This document shows, piece by piece, positions 1-11,060 of a DNA stretch of 64,000 nucleotides (position 1 is the stretch's first letter; each line of letters opens with the position of its first letter). This DNA is from Alviniconcha marisindica (lineage: Eukaryota; Mollusca; Gastropoda; Provannidae). Where the stretch lies: positions 260,001 to 324,000 of the forward strand of contig JABMCL010000131.1 in assembly GCA_018857735.1 (NCBI GenBank). The letters run 5' to 3'. The notes under the pieces are model-generated. The model saw only the letters and a program-made list of their open reading frames with translations. It did no database searches and was not told where the DNA came from. The position numbers were made by a program, and so were the translations under genes.

Positions 1-665
1 AAATGAACCAAATTGTAACAGGATTTTTTTTTTTATGCCTGACACCAAAAATGTATATCACGTGCGCTATATCTATATAGTTTATATATGTATACTCTGT
101 GCACTATATCTATACTTCATGTAACCTGCCACTGATAAAAGCAACGCAAGCAGCAAAACGCGTGCTATTGAACACCGTACATGTGAATTGTCTTCATAAC
201 GTTCAAGGATGAGTCAGTGATTGTGGAGGTTCGCACTGATTGCCCAGTGATGCGGTAATTCAGAAGAAGAAAAAAAGTCTCTTTACCATTCTTATCTTAT
301 CGTTTCTTTAAAAAAAAAAAAAGGCCATCATCGAATTGTGTGCTGTAACTGATTATCAGTCACACCACCACCGACATTACTGACAACTCTTTTTTTCTTT
401 TTTTTATTATTCTCTTTTCTTTTCTTTCAAATAATTTTTTTTTAGGGGGATCCGAACCGAGGAAACATATCACGGGTAGGGCTGGAATAGAAAATAAGCC
501 CACAGCAATTTTAAATTTATTTATGGTTTATTTTGTCAAAAATCGACGTTAGAATGTTCGAAAAACACGACAGCTAGTGCTGACATTATGTGTCCAGCAG
601 TTTTGGGGTTATGATATGATGTCATGAACAAGGCCGAAATGCGAGGCCAAGTATCAAACATGACA

Positions 666-705
666 CGAACCCCCCCACCCCCACCCCCCCCCCCCCCCCC
701 CCCCC

Positions 706-747
<42 letters not shown>

Positions 748-748
748 A

Positions 749-780
<32 letters not shown>
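666..780. repeat. Poly-C tract
   Basis: About 110 bases are nearly all C with occasional A. The complementary strand is a G-run able to form G-quadruplex. It may also be partly an assembly or sequencing artefact. Confidence 0.95.
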
Positions 781-882
781 TCCGCTTGTGAAGAGAAAAT
801 ATGTGGGCTAGGGCATTCTCGTTTTGCCCTGTTTTATCCGCCGACACTCCACTTGCCTGACCTCTGCATCTCATGTAGTTGT

Positions 883-1110
883 CATGGATCATGACTGATC
901 TGACATGACGATTTGTTCTCATGAAAGAAAAAAAGTGCATTACAGGGAACTTTTTATTATGGATCATGACTGATCTGACATGACGATTTGTTCTCATAAA
1001 AGAAAAAAGTGCATTACAGGGAACTTTTTATCATGGATATGGATCATGACTAATCTAACATGACGGTTTGTTCTCATAAAAGAAAAAAGTGCATTACAGG
1101 GAACTTTTAT
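883..1110. repeat. ~75-bp tandem repeat, three copies
   Basis: Copies start near 883, 957 and 1034 and share ATGGATCATGACTGATCTGA, CATGACGATTTGTTCTCAT and GTGCATTACAGGGAACTTTT. Confidence 0.93.
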
Positions 1111-1705
1111 CCGATAAAAGTAAAACTAATGAAAGCTAAGTTTCCCGCGAAGGAATGGTTAATGTGTGTCTATATAATTGTAATACGATGATTACACAGC
1201 ACATATCCGGCGTTGACCTACCGCCAGAAATCAGCCTTCTTCGTTTGTCCAGCCCTATTCCCCCAGTCCTCTCCAGCGAAGAATTACTGAGTCATGTCAG
1301 TGTGTCATACGAGCAGTGTTGTAAGGGCTGCACGACGTTGATGCAAACCATCCCTCCTGCAAGATAGTGTCACCTGGGCAGTGGCCTCCCAAGTTTCGAG
1401 CCTCCTAAACCTTGGGCCTGGGAGGGTTTGCACAAAGCACTTGCGGCGATCTCTTTACGATTAGTAGTCTTGGCCAGACACTGTTCAGATTTAAATTACT
1501 ATGCGCATGCGTACACCGTGCAAGTGGATATGCGGAGCCAAGCAGACGACAAACTGAGGTTGCAGACGACCAAAGCAGACGACAAAGTCAGTTGAGATCA
1601 CAAAACAGCATTTTATTTCATTTTTATATTTTTATTTTTTTAATAATGAAACTGACAAAATCGCAGAAAATCGCAGAAAAAGAGGAGGGGTTAGGGGTGG
1701 GAAGG

Positions 1706-1761
1706 ACGTAAAAATTGTAAGAACCCCATACCCCCGTATGGGGTTCTTACGATTTTTACGT
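1706..1761. repeat. Near-perfect inverted repeat (hairpin)
   Basis: Arms 1706-1731 and 1736-1761 are 26 bp each with one mismatch, around a CCCC loop. The arm core is TAAGAACCCCATAC. This could be a foldback or MITE terminus or a cruciform; no gene is attached to it. Confidence 0.93.
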
Positions 1762-2475
1762 GCAAAAGGTGCAAAATATTTCAAGGTATAATTTTTTTTA
1801 TTTTTTTTTTAAATTACGAGTTCGCTTGTTGAAAATTCATAGAAAATTTGGTAGGAAGTCAGCAATTTCGAATAGTGTTAACAACTAGGTAAACAATTAT
1901 AAATGGTCGATCAAGTTGTTCGCTCTGAAAAAAACCGTGGTCTTCCTCACCGTGGTTAACTGTTCATTGCGTGTTGAAAACTGATAAATGATAAAGAGAA
2001 AGAGGGAGTTAGCGACTTTGTTTCTGCTCGCTTTAAAAAAAAAAAAAAAATTTAATCTTCTTCTTTTTCTTTTCTTTCTTTTTTCTTTTTAACGAAGGCA
2101 TTCTGCATATATTTCAGTGGTTGATTCGATACAATCTGTGCAAAAAATCGTTGCGAGTCGATTTCTCAAAGCAGACGACATGCTAAGTTAGCACCTATAG
2201 CTTTCGTAGATCATGAACTTGAGTTGAGAAGTAGCTCACGGATTAGGTAGCAGTTCCGCTATGTTTTCATCTCGCACAGTGCAGTTCGTGTTCGGTGCAG
2301 CCAAACAATACATCACTATCTAGTGTCTCTGGGTGCAACCTAGTTCGCGTGGCCACTACCTCCAGTCAGGTGATGCCTACAAGTTAGTGATAGCCTACCA
2401 TACCAGCTTTTTTTTTTTTTTTTTGCTCTCGTGCAACCCAATATCAGAGTTCGTTCCTCAAGACCAGCTGACTGG
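1762..2475. other. Gene-free, AT-rich
   Basis: T-rich and A-rich homopolymer stretches. No splice-consistent exon, no family match and no long frame were seen. Confidence 0.6.
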
Positions 2476-3050
2476 ACGTGAAATGTCACGTACAAGATAC
2501 AAAACAACTTTATTAATCCACTGCGGAAGTGATATAATCCGCTGTAAAACGTATCTCATAATGACACTTTGCACCAGTAACACATGTTCTCACTCTTGTC
2601 ATGTTGCACTCGCACGAACAGCTGCCTCCCATTCACTCCCTAACGTTCCTCCATTTTATCCCAGCCTTATCGTCCCGGCACCCCCATGTCTCGCCGTTGC
2701 GTGTTGTGTTTATCTGCCTGCTTGTTGGCTGTGTCCGAATGACCCTGCAGTATATCGGAGTTCGTCCTGATATGACCTTCAAGGCCCGCTGACTGGACGT
2801 GAAATGTCACATACAAGATACAAGCCAAATTTTTGGTAATCGGCACTGCAGAAGTTTCATAATCTGCCATAAAAAGTATCATATAATAAAACTTTGCACC
2901 AATAACGCATGTTCTCACTCTTGTCATGTTCCACTCAAATCACAATCCACTTGCACAAACAGCTGCCTCCCATTTTTTCACCAAACCAACTCAACTCCCA
3001 TGTCTAGCCGTTGTATTTATCTGCCTGCTTGTTGACTGACCGAATGGCCG
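2476..3050. repeat. Two diverged copies of a ~320-bp direct repeat
   Basis: 2476-2760 and 2793-3050 share GGACGTGAAATGTCAC, CTTTGCACCA, TGTTCTCACTCTTGTCATGT and TTTATCTGCCTGCTTGTTG. Confidence 0.88.
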
Positions 3051-3234
3051 TTGGAATGAATGACTGTAGGTATCGTGTAGTCTGCCAAGCGGAATCCTGA
3101 ATCTGTTGCTTCTGTCTGTGTCTATTGTCAAATTCAGGTCTGAGTGAGTGCATCTCGCCAGCCACTAAAAACACTGTATGTAGCTTAAATCGATTTTAAC
3201 GTTCGATGGGGTTCTTACTTATGACTCTCTCAGT

Positions 3235-3275
3235 GCGATTCACAGGACGTTAAAATCCAATTACTAACTCCCGTC
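3235..3275 (-). repeat. Member of a dispersed TTTTAACGTCCCGTC repeat family
   Basis: The minus strand carries TTGGATTTTAACGTCCTGTG. Related pieces: plus 4435-4480, 26812-26862, 35040-35085, 39856-39900 and 41758-41805; minus 23012-23062 and 32294-32343. The consensus continues CCGCACAGGGTCACC. It is probably a conserved part of a SINE. Confidence 0.6.
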
Positions 3276-3795
3276 TCAACCGTACAGGATCCACCAGGAC
3301 GAACAACTTGAGCACCATCATAGTAAGTCAATGCACATTCAGAACCTTTCGCATGCACTGAGCTTTAGAACGCAAATTTTGGAGTTTATTAGCCGTAACG
3401 GCGTTATATTCTGCGGGCTCCGAAGTGACGGTGGAACCTGCATGAATCATTTTGTGACGACGAGCAGGGTGGCCTATTTTATTGCGTATGACCACACGGG
3501 AACCCGTGTTGGGTGTGCCTAACACCCAACACAAGGAAACACTGGAGGGAGGATTTGAAGACGAAAAAACGAAGAAAACAAAATTATTTAAAAAAAGAGG
3601 AAGAAGAAAGAATGATGTTGAATGGACCTAAAAGGTCAAAATTAGAAAGGGAGAAATTCCTGGCAGTAGGCGAAACATGCATGGCTATGTTAATTGTGAG
3701 CTTCTCCAGGATTTAAACAACTGACCTTGTTTGACAAGCTCTGAGTCTCATCAGAGGGGACCTTAATTTCGTCTGCGTTCATAGTACTGTACTCA

Positions 3796-3800
<5 letters not shown>

Positions 3801-3833
<33 letters not shown>

Positions 3834-3986
3834 TAACTCATCTGGCGGACTAGACACATGGTCAACCACCCCAGTGACAGTGACAGTGACAGTGTTCACA
3901 CCTGGGACAGTGAGAACCTAGATGTGAAGACCAGCGTTCTTAACCATTCAGACACATAACCGCCCCATGCCCCCCACCCCCCCCCC

Positions 3987-4036
<50 letters not shown>
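3801..4036. repeat. GT and CA microsatellites
   Basis: (GT)16 lies at 3801-3832 and a C-run followed by (AC)n at about 3972-4036, then (AAC)n to 4060. Confidence 0.95.
3891..3962 (-). mobile_element. Possible tRNA-derived SINE head
   Basis: The minus strand reads GTCTGAATGGTTAAGAACGC, then GGTTCTCACTGTCCC, resembling A and B boxes of a tRNA-like SINE. It is followed by CA/GT tracts. The match is partial. Confidence 0.35.
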
Positions 4037-4037
<1 letters not shown>

Positions 4038-4574
4038 CAACAACAACAACAACAACAAAAGCACATACAAAAGAGAGCGGCGCGATATGTATGCCCGCAA
4101 TATCAGAGGCCAGGTTGGGGGACAAGTACGACTGACAAGCGCATGCCGTCACGTCCTCGGTCCGACTTGCTGCATGGATGGGGTGAACGCCATCACGCAG
4201 ATCACGTAGCACGCGATAATCGACTGTTAGTGGTGGTAACCGATAACGTGAACTGTGGAGAGGCACTGTACTGTGTTGCACGACGGTGTCATCAGTACAT
4301 ACAGTCGCCTTCACACGAGCGTCACGACGTAAATACACCGCGAATTTGCACACGGACTCGTATTATAATTATAGTAACAATAATGATAGTAATAGTGGCG
4401 TTGTAGTAGTAATAGGTAGGCAGGTAGGTAGGTGGTTATTGGACTTTAACGTCCCGTCAGCCGCACAGGGTCACATGAGAATGAATCACGCATTCAAAGT
4501 TCGACATCTGTACTGGTTCGAAAGACAAGTGTGACAGAATCCACAAGTAAAACAGAACACACTCCAAAAACTCA

Positions 4575-4910
4575 ACAATACCAATAGGCTGTTTCAATAA
4601 TTTACATTTCGTTGATTTGTAACTGACAGAAGTTTAATAGGCTATTTCAATATTTTACATTTCATTGTTTTGCCGCTGACAGAAGTTTTCAATAATACGA
4701 ATAGGCTATTTCAATAATTTACATTTCATTGATTTACCACTGACAGAAGTTTTCAATAATACAAACAGGCTATCTCAGAATTTTACATTTCACTGACTTG
4801 CAGCTGGTAGAAGTTTTCAATAATAGGAGTAAGCTATCTCAATATTTTTATTTCACTGATTTGCAGCTGACAGAAGCATTCAATAATACGAATAACAGAA
4901 GTATTCTATA
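4575..4910. repeat. ~64-bp tandem array, five copies
   Basis: Units share TAGGCTATTTCAATAATTTA and CATTTCATTGATTTG..CTGACAGAAGTTTTCAATAA, in AT-rich sequence. Confidence 0.9.
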
Positions 4911-5439
4911 TTCCCCGCAGGTATTCCTAAACAATGTTCTCGGTTCGGATTCTAAGCAATTTATCAGATCAGAAATGTCTGATGTTATGGTAAAACTTCT
5001 CTTGCAGACCGTCACTCCTAACCTGCTTTGATCCTTCCCGCCGATATTTAAAAATATAATTAAAAAAATTATGAGGTTACTCCACTGTGCCAGCCTTGCT
5101 TCTTGCACCGCACAGTGGCGTTAGAAATAAAGCAGAAAATCGGATCCTAACAGAACTTGGATAATTCAAAGTGGAAACACACAAAAGTCATTTTCTTCTT
5201 CTTCTTCTTCTTTTTTCAAACCGTTGGCTGACATCTTTTTTTTGGAAATGTTTGCTGATTAACTGAAAAGGTGGAGCGGCATTTTGATTGTAACAACATC
5301 ATGGATTAGTCATAAAGTTTTCAAAAGAACTGTGAGCATTCTGAAGTATGATTTTATGTTTCTGAAGTTCAACGGCTTGTACACCACTGCTGCGGAACAT
5401 TTTAATCACTGCACATTGTTTCTTTGTTCTTTATTGTTT

Positions 5440-5441
<2 letters not shown>

Positions 5442-5507
<66 letters not shown>

Positions 5508-5530
5508 GCGCGCGCGCACACACACACACA
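5442..5530. repeat. (AC)n microsatellite with CG interruption
   Basis: Uninterrupted AC dinucleotides are broken by GCGCGCGC near 5507-5516, a potential Z-DNA former. Confidence 0.95.
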
Positions 5531-5571
5531 TGTACTGATATCATGTACTGATATCCAAGTTCAAAAGGCTA

Positions 5572-5641
5572 CACGATTTGTCACCCTCTAGTGTGCAGGC
5601 ATCGCTGCACGTCAGTTTTGTCACCTTGGTGACAAATCGTG
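5572..5641. repeat. 14-bp inverted repeat
   Basis: CACGATTTGTCACC (5572-5585) and its complement GGTGACAAATCGTG (5628-5641) flank a 42-bp loop. They could be transposon end sequences. Confidence 0.8.
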
Positions 5642-6589
5642 CCGTGGTGGCAAAACGTGGTGATGGTGGTGGTGAAGTGATGCTTAATGTCCTCAGATGT
5701 CAGTTGACATATTAGGGACAAGTTGTGACCAATGCCGAAGCACGGTGCAATAATTCTTTACGTCCACGGAAACCAGAAGGCTCGTTAGGACGGACAGCCC
5801 AGGACGGCCACCTCGACTCTCACACAGCTCCTGAACTATGAGGCAAAACGTGCCGCGCATGGCGCTTATATCCTCCCACCGCCAGCACCAAACTCCAGGC
5901 ACTGGTTTATGACATCCCGCCTCTAACGCTTGGAGGAAGGGTGCCGGAAAGCGAAGCTTGGAGTGTGCCGGCGCTAGTATATCTCCGAATCTGACGGCTT
6001 CTTGACCCATTCGCTTTGTTTGCATACCTGAATAGAACGGACTAGCCAACACGATGGTGTTGTGATATTATTCCTTGCCCTTGGAGTCTTGAGATCGAGT
6101 TTTTAGGAGGCTACACTACAGTTGTAGGCCGGTATGGTCCAGTGATCCACGACAACTGTATGATACGACTCAAAAATCTGTCGGGCACGTTCCAAGTCAG
6201 TTTCGGCCGCCGAACTGTATTGGCGGCGGTTGCGGGTCACACTGACATGCATTACAGTTCCTTTTTCAGAGCTGGTTACAAACTCCAAGGCACTTGTTTA
6301 CCGTCGACATCCTTCCTTCAACCACTGCCGTATTTAGTTACGCCATAGGGTCCAGAAAACTGTCAGCTAACGAGCAGTTTTTTGTTGGTGCTCAACCTGA
6401 ATACTAGTAAGTTTGTTACAAACGACTCAAATATTTGTATTTGATTTCCAATCATGAGATGTTTCCATGGTCCACGTATAGCTGCATTGCATGTCTAGGT
6501 TGCACCGATTGTTCCAGCCGGGATGTGTGCATGTTTGCCTGCGCTTTGCTGTTGACGTTGGATCGTCTGGTGTATGCATGTTTCATGTA

Positions 6590-6692
6590 TTGATTTTGAT
6601 TTCCATTCTTGTTTTGAATTGTGAAGTGCTTTGAGCCAGTCAAGTTGGATTAGGCGCTATATAAGAATTACGTATTATTATTATTATTATTT
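6590..6692 (+). mobile_element. Non-LTR retroelement 3' tail
   Basis: GTGAAGTGCTTTGAGCCAGT, then GGATTAGGCGCTATATAAGA and (ATT)n form a typical 3' tail shared by LINE/SINE families of aquatic invertebrates. No coding part is left. Confidence 0.6.
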
Positions 6693-7027
6693 ATAGCCGC
6701 CAACAAAGTTTACACCAGCACAAATAAAACCACAATCGTTTGAATCGAGACGGAACTCTCTTTTTTTACCCGGGGTGGATGCGTCTCATGTTTACGTGCA
6801 TGCGTTAGGTTGCTTCTACAGTCATATTAGTACCCGAACCTTTCGGAGGGCGCTGACAGCGTCGCTGGACAGCTGCGCGGAGATAAAGAGTGCCCCTTCA
6901 GTGGCGTAACCAAATCTGGCAGAGTTTGGAGGAAGGTGCCGGAAAGCGATGCTCGGAGTGTGAGCTGGTTATTAGGCAGCCACGGTGAGATTAGGCCAAG
7001 GCCGGGAACAGTCACGCCATGGAACTG

Positions 7028-7425
7028 ACTCAGTGCCGTCTTGGCTGTCGGCAGAAGATCAGTTGCTGTCTTAGCTGTCGGCAGGATCAGAAGAGTCACA
7101 CCTTGGAAGATTGTCGCCATCTTGGCTGTTGGCAGGATCAGAAGAGTCACACCTTGGAACTGGCTGTCGGCAGGATCAGAAGAGTAACACCTTGGAACTG
7201 GCTGTCGGCAGGATCAGAAGAGTCACACCTTGGAAGATTGTCGCCTTCTTGGCTGAGTGGCAGGATCAGAAGAGTCACACCTTGGAAGATTGCCGGTCAT
7301 GGCTGTCGGCAGAAGACTGTCGTCTTGGCTGTCGGCAGACGAGTGTCATCTTGGCTGTCGGCAGGATCAGAAGAGTCACACCTTGGATTGTTGCCATCTT
7401 GGCTGTCACCGGCAGGATCAGAACC
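7028..7425. repeat. Tandem array with GGCAGGATCAGAAGAGTCAC core
   Basis: About nine units of 35-65 bp share CTGTCGGCAGGATCAGAAGA and GTCACACCTTGGAA. It runs directly into a long CA microsatellite. The 177-codon open frame here is an artefact. Confidence 0.9.
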
Positions 7426-7454
7426 TGAGCACACACACACACGCCACTCACACT

Positions 7455-7550
<96 letters not shown>
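7426..7550. repeat. (AC)n microsatellite
   Basis: A long CA run with a few interruptions directly follows the 7.0-7.4 kb array. Confidence 0.95.
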
Positions 7551-7699
7551 GACAGGACGTGCCACTGACAATGGCGCGCGCACTCAGTGACACAATTGTA
7601 TCCAGTTTCGACCGAAACCTATTCAGCTGGGCCGCTGCGACTGACGGAGTAACAAACTGACAAAAAACAAAAAAGTCATCTGGGAAATCAGGTGCCTGG

Positions 7700-7785
7700 T
7701 CGCTGTGGTGAAGCCGGAGCGGCTACAGTGGCCTTTGCTCAGTGTGGTACGATGATCTGTGGGTTTGAATCCGGGAGGGGGGTGC
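7700..7785 (+). mobile_element. Possible decayed tRNA-like SINE head
   Basis: GGTTTGAATCC (7762-7772) is a good B box, and GCTCAGTGTGGTACGA just before it could be a degenerate A box. The spacing is too short for an intact tRNA. Confidence 0.3.
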
Positions 7786-7789
7786 CGAC

Positions 7790-8110
7790 AGTGATGTGTC
7801 TGTCTGGGGTATTTAGCCGGTTTTGTTGTTGTTTACTGGCTACAGCTACTTTTAGCATATGTGTGTTTTAATGAAAATGTGTATTCAATGCATATACCGG
7901 TGAGTTTACGGGCCATTTTAAATTGCCTTAGCCGGGATAGCTTAATAATATACTGATGACTCGAATGTATTCATGATGTCAGTGTGTCTTAACACTTGGC
8001 ATCTGATGATGAACTGCTATGGCCAGTACAACCGAAGAGCTCATAAAATTGTTTACCGCTGAGGCGCTTTAGCCGGTCACACACACACACTCACACACAC
8101 ACACACTAAT

Positions 8111-8160
<50 letters not shown>

Positions 8161-9720
8161 AATCATTAGTTAATTCAAAAAGGCTTCTCGTAATAATAAC
8201 AATAAAGCAATGAAAACTGGGAGTCAAGTCAGCATGTTATACAAGAGTCGTTTGTCACAGTGACTGAGGGACATCCGCCGGATAATGCCGACTCAGTGTA
8301 GTTTTTGCTGCAGGAACTTGAAACCGCTGTTTAATTTCGAGTCTGACAGACTGCTGTCGTGCGGCGGGAGTCACTGACACTGGCTCGCAGCCAAGTCCGT
8401 GTCGGATGCAGAATCAAACGGGGTGTTGCCACCTCACTGAGTCTCCGTGTGTGCACGGCTGACTCAGTTTGAACCGCTTTTCGGTGTTACTGACTGATTT
8501 GCCTGACTCAGCGAGTTTTGCGTCTGGCACTAAAATATCGGACCGGCCAGCACTGCCGAAAAAATGATACAGACCGGTACCTTTTTTCTTCTTCTTTTTT
8601 TTCAAACTGAAACTGGGGCCGTTGCGTCGGTTTCACTTGCGTTGCCGAGGGTACCAGACTGAATTGATAATACCGTGGTCAGCACGGTATTACTGACTGG
8701 CGGCACGAGAGCCGCTCAGGAGCTGTATCAGTGAAAGTCCGACGAGGTGGCCGTGGTCTGTGTGGACGTAAAGCCGGCAACACTGATTGAACCTGACGGC
8801 AGAACTTGAACCGTGGCGGCATAGCCGTGGCCGGACCAAAGAAAAGACTGAGCGACTGGCGTCAATCCGGCACAGAGAGAATATTATTGTCTGTGCAGCA
8901 GTCCCATAGACATTGAATGAATACTATTCAATTATAGGCTACACTGAATGTCTGTGGGTAATCTCAGTGATCCCCTTTAGCCTAGTGGATTTTAGTCGTG
9001 ACAAGATACGACTGACTAACAGGCTGAGGTCCTCAGTCCACAACGGTTATTTCAACAACAACTTACACATTACTCCGGTTCTTTCATGAACTGTTTCTGA
9101 CTTTTTGCGTGAGTCTCCTGTTTTTGTTGTTGTTGTTTTTCTGCCCCTGCCGTTCGTTCTACCACGGGTTCGTTAGACCTGTTTCAGTAACGCTGCCGGT
9201 TTGTCTCAGTCCCGGTGAGGCCTACTCAGTCAGTGGCGGGAACCGGCCCGGCGAGTGACCCCAATGGTGGGGCGGGGATGGGCCCGCCCGGGGAGGGTCT
9301 GACCTCTTTACCGCAACACTGTCACCACCAGCATGATTCTGAATTAAGATGGGCAGCGATTCAGGCCGTTTTTATGTTTCACTCATTAATGCGATGGCAA
9401 AGTCACTCAACTCGAGACGACTGTCGATCCACACGGCCTCCACTAGACACTCTAGTCGGTCGAAATCACACGGCCGCTTGGCCAAACCTGCGGAGCCGCC
9501 TCAGTCACCACTCCCCCTGCCCCCTTTCCTCTGTTTCATCATCCTTTCTGATTCAGTCATTGCGTCAGAAAAGCGACCGCTAGACCTTTTCTTTCCTCCT
9601 TCTTTCATAGTGTCCACCCGTCAAACCATTAAACGTAAGTTTATCATTCATACCGGCAACAGCTACTGGTTGAGTGAGCCGTAGTGGGAACAGGAGCGCG
9701 AGTTCATATCATACTGAGAC
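7790..9720. other. Gene-free region, moderately GC-rich
   Basis: The sequence is enriched in ACTGAC/CAGTGA-type words. Open frames at 9215-9583 and 9349-9684 overlap each other and show no recognisable domain or splice context. I see no supported gene. Confidence 0.5.
8078..8160. repeat. (AC)n microsatellite
   Basis: CA dinucleotides with TAATGA and TCA interruptions. Confidence 0.95.
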
Positions 9721-10424
9721 AATTGAATACAAAAATTATTTTAAAAAATGGAGTGTGAGTTCACGTTATTAACGTACTCTTTTTTTTAATCTTTTTTATC
9801 TTCCCCCTTCTTTTTTCGGGTCAAATTGGTAATAAAAATGAGTAGTAAAAAAACAAAAACAAACAGAAAACGCTGCTGTCGAAGGACGGCCCATGCGGCG
9901 CTACCATGAGAGAGGCTCGAATGGATTCACTGAAACGAGTTGACTGTCGATTGTGCCCGAAAATAAATATCTTGATTTACTGAAAATGGTATCAGTGCAC
10001 TAAATAGGTACCGTTATATACTAACGAAATGAAAATTCTTTACGTCAGCACAAGGCACTGCTGAATGATTATGACATCTCTAACCAATAGATCCTTTCGA
10101 ACCTTTACTATGGCTTCCTACTAGCATCAAAAGCACATAATTGTAATTCCGCCCACAGAATTGTAATAATATGCGTATACATGTAATTATTCTAAAATAT
10201 TATACTTTCGTTAATACTATGCGCGTATAATTGTAGTTATTCTCAAATATTTATAATTTCTGTAGACATTATTGTAATTACGTACTGTTGACAATGATTA
10301 ACAAACCGCTGGAAGTAGCTCAAAAAGCACATAATTATGTGGTGCTAATCACAACTATTTGGACATAATTATTTACCACTATGTTCTTTTTATGCTAGAA
10401 AGCCATTGGGACTTTGCACCAATA

Positions 10425-10470
10425 GACATATTATTCACAATGATGTAGTGACAGTTGTGAATAATATGTC
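10425..10470. repeat. 16-bp inverted repeat
   Basis: GACATATTATTCACAA (10425-10440) and its exact complement (10455-10470) flank a 14-bp loop in AT-rich sequence that also has repeated ATAATTGTAATTATTCT motifs (10130-10270). Confidence 0.88.
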
Positions 10471-10989
10471 AATGATGTAGTGATTATTGCTAGTGTAATT
10501 GTTCACTGCATATTTATTCGATATCATTCATATGTATAGGTATGGAAGTAACTGTAATATTTTGTGCTTCTGATGCTACTAAACCATTGTATAAAGCATG
10601 AAAGGCACATAATTACATTGATGTGGTATCAATAGTCACTGATGATGCACACACAAAGAACAACCAATGACTGCCATGGTCTGGTTTCGCATCATTGTAG
10701 CATTGTATAAACATAAATTCACGAGTCACTAATATTTTCAGCCACTGCAGCTGACTTCTGACAGACTCTTCCAAATGCAACTCAGCTAAAAAATTGCCCT
10801 CTCTTGATCATTTCATAATTTCTGACTAACTGTGCTTAATATCCAGTTTGACTGGTTCAAAAACTGTGTCACACTATTAAAGGCCATTTTGAAAAGGAAG
10901 TGCTGAGAGGCACTAATCATTTATGAGGTATTAGCTTTGATTTGTATGTTTTTCTTCTTGTTTTATCCATGTCATTTTACAGTATTTGT

Positions 10990-11060
10990 AAATGTACATA
11001 GTTTCTGTGAAGTGCATCATGCTTTTGCTGCTATACAAATCTTTATTATTATTATTTTTA
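10990..11060 (+). mobile_element. Non-LTR retroelement 3' tail
   Basis: GTGAAGTGCATCATGCTTTT, then TGCTATACAAATCTTTATTA and (ATT)n, the same tail type as at 6590. Confidence 0.5.

Noticed and set aside
536..997. 153-codon minus-strand frame with poly-Gly
   Set aside because: It is the translation of the poly-C tract plus the ~75-bp tandem repeat.
9215..9684. Two overlapping frames of about 110-120 codons
   Set aside because: They share the same DNA in different frames and show no domain, start context or splice support.
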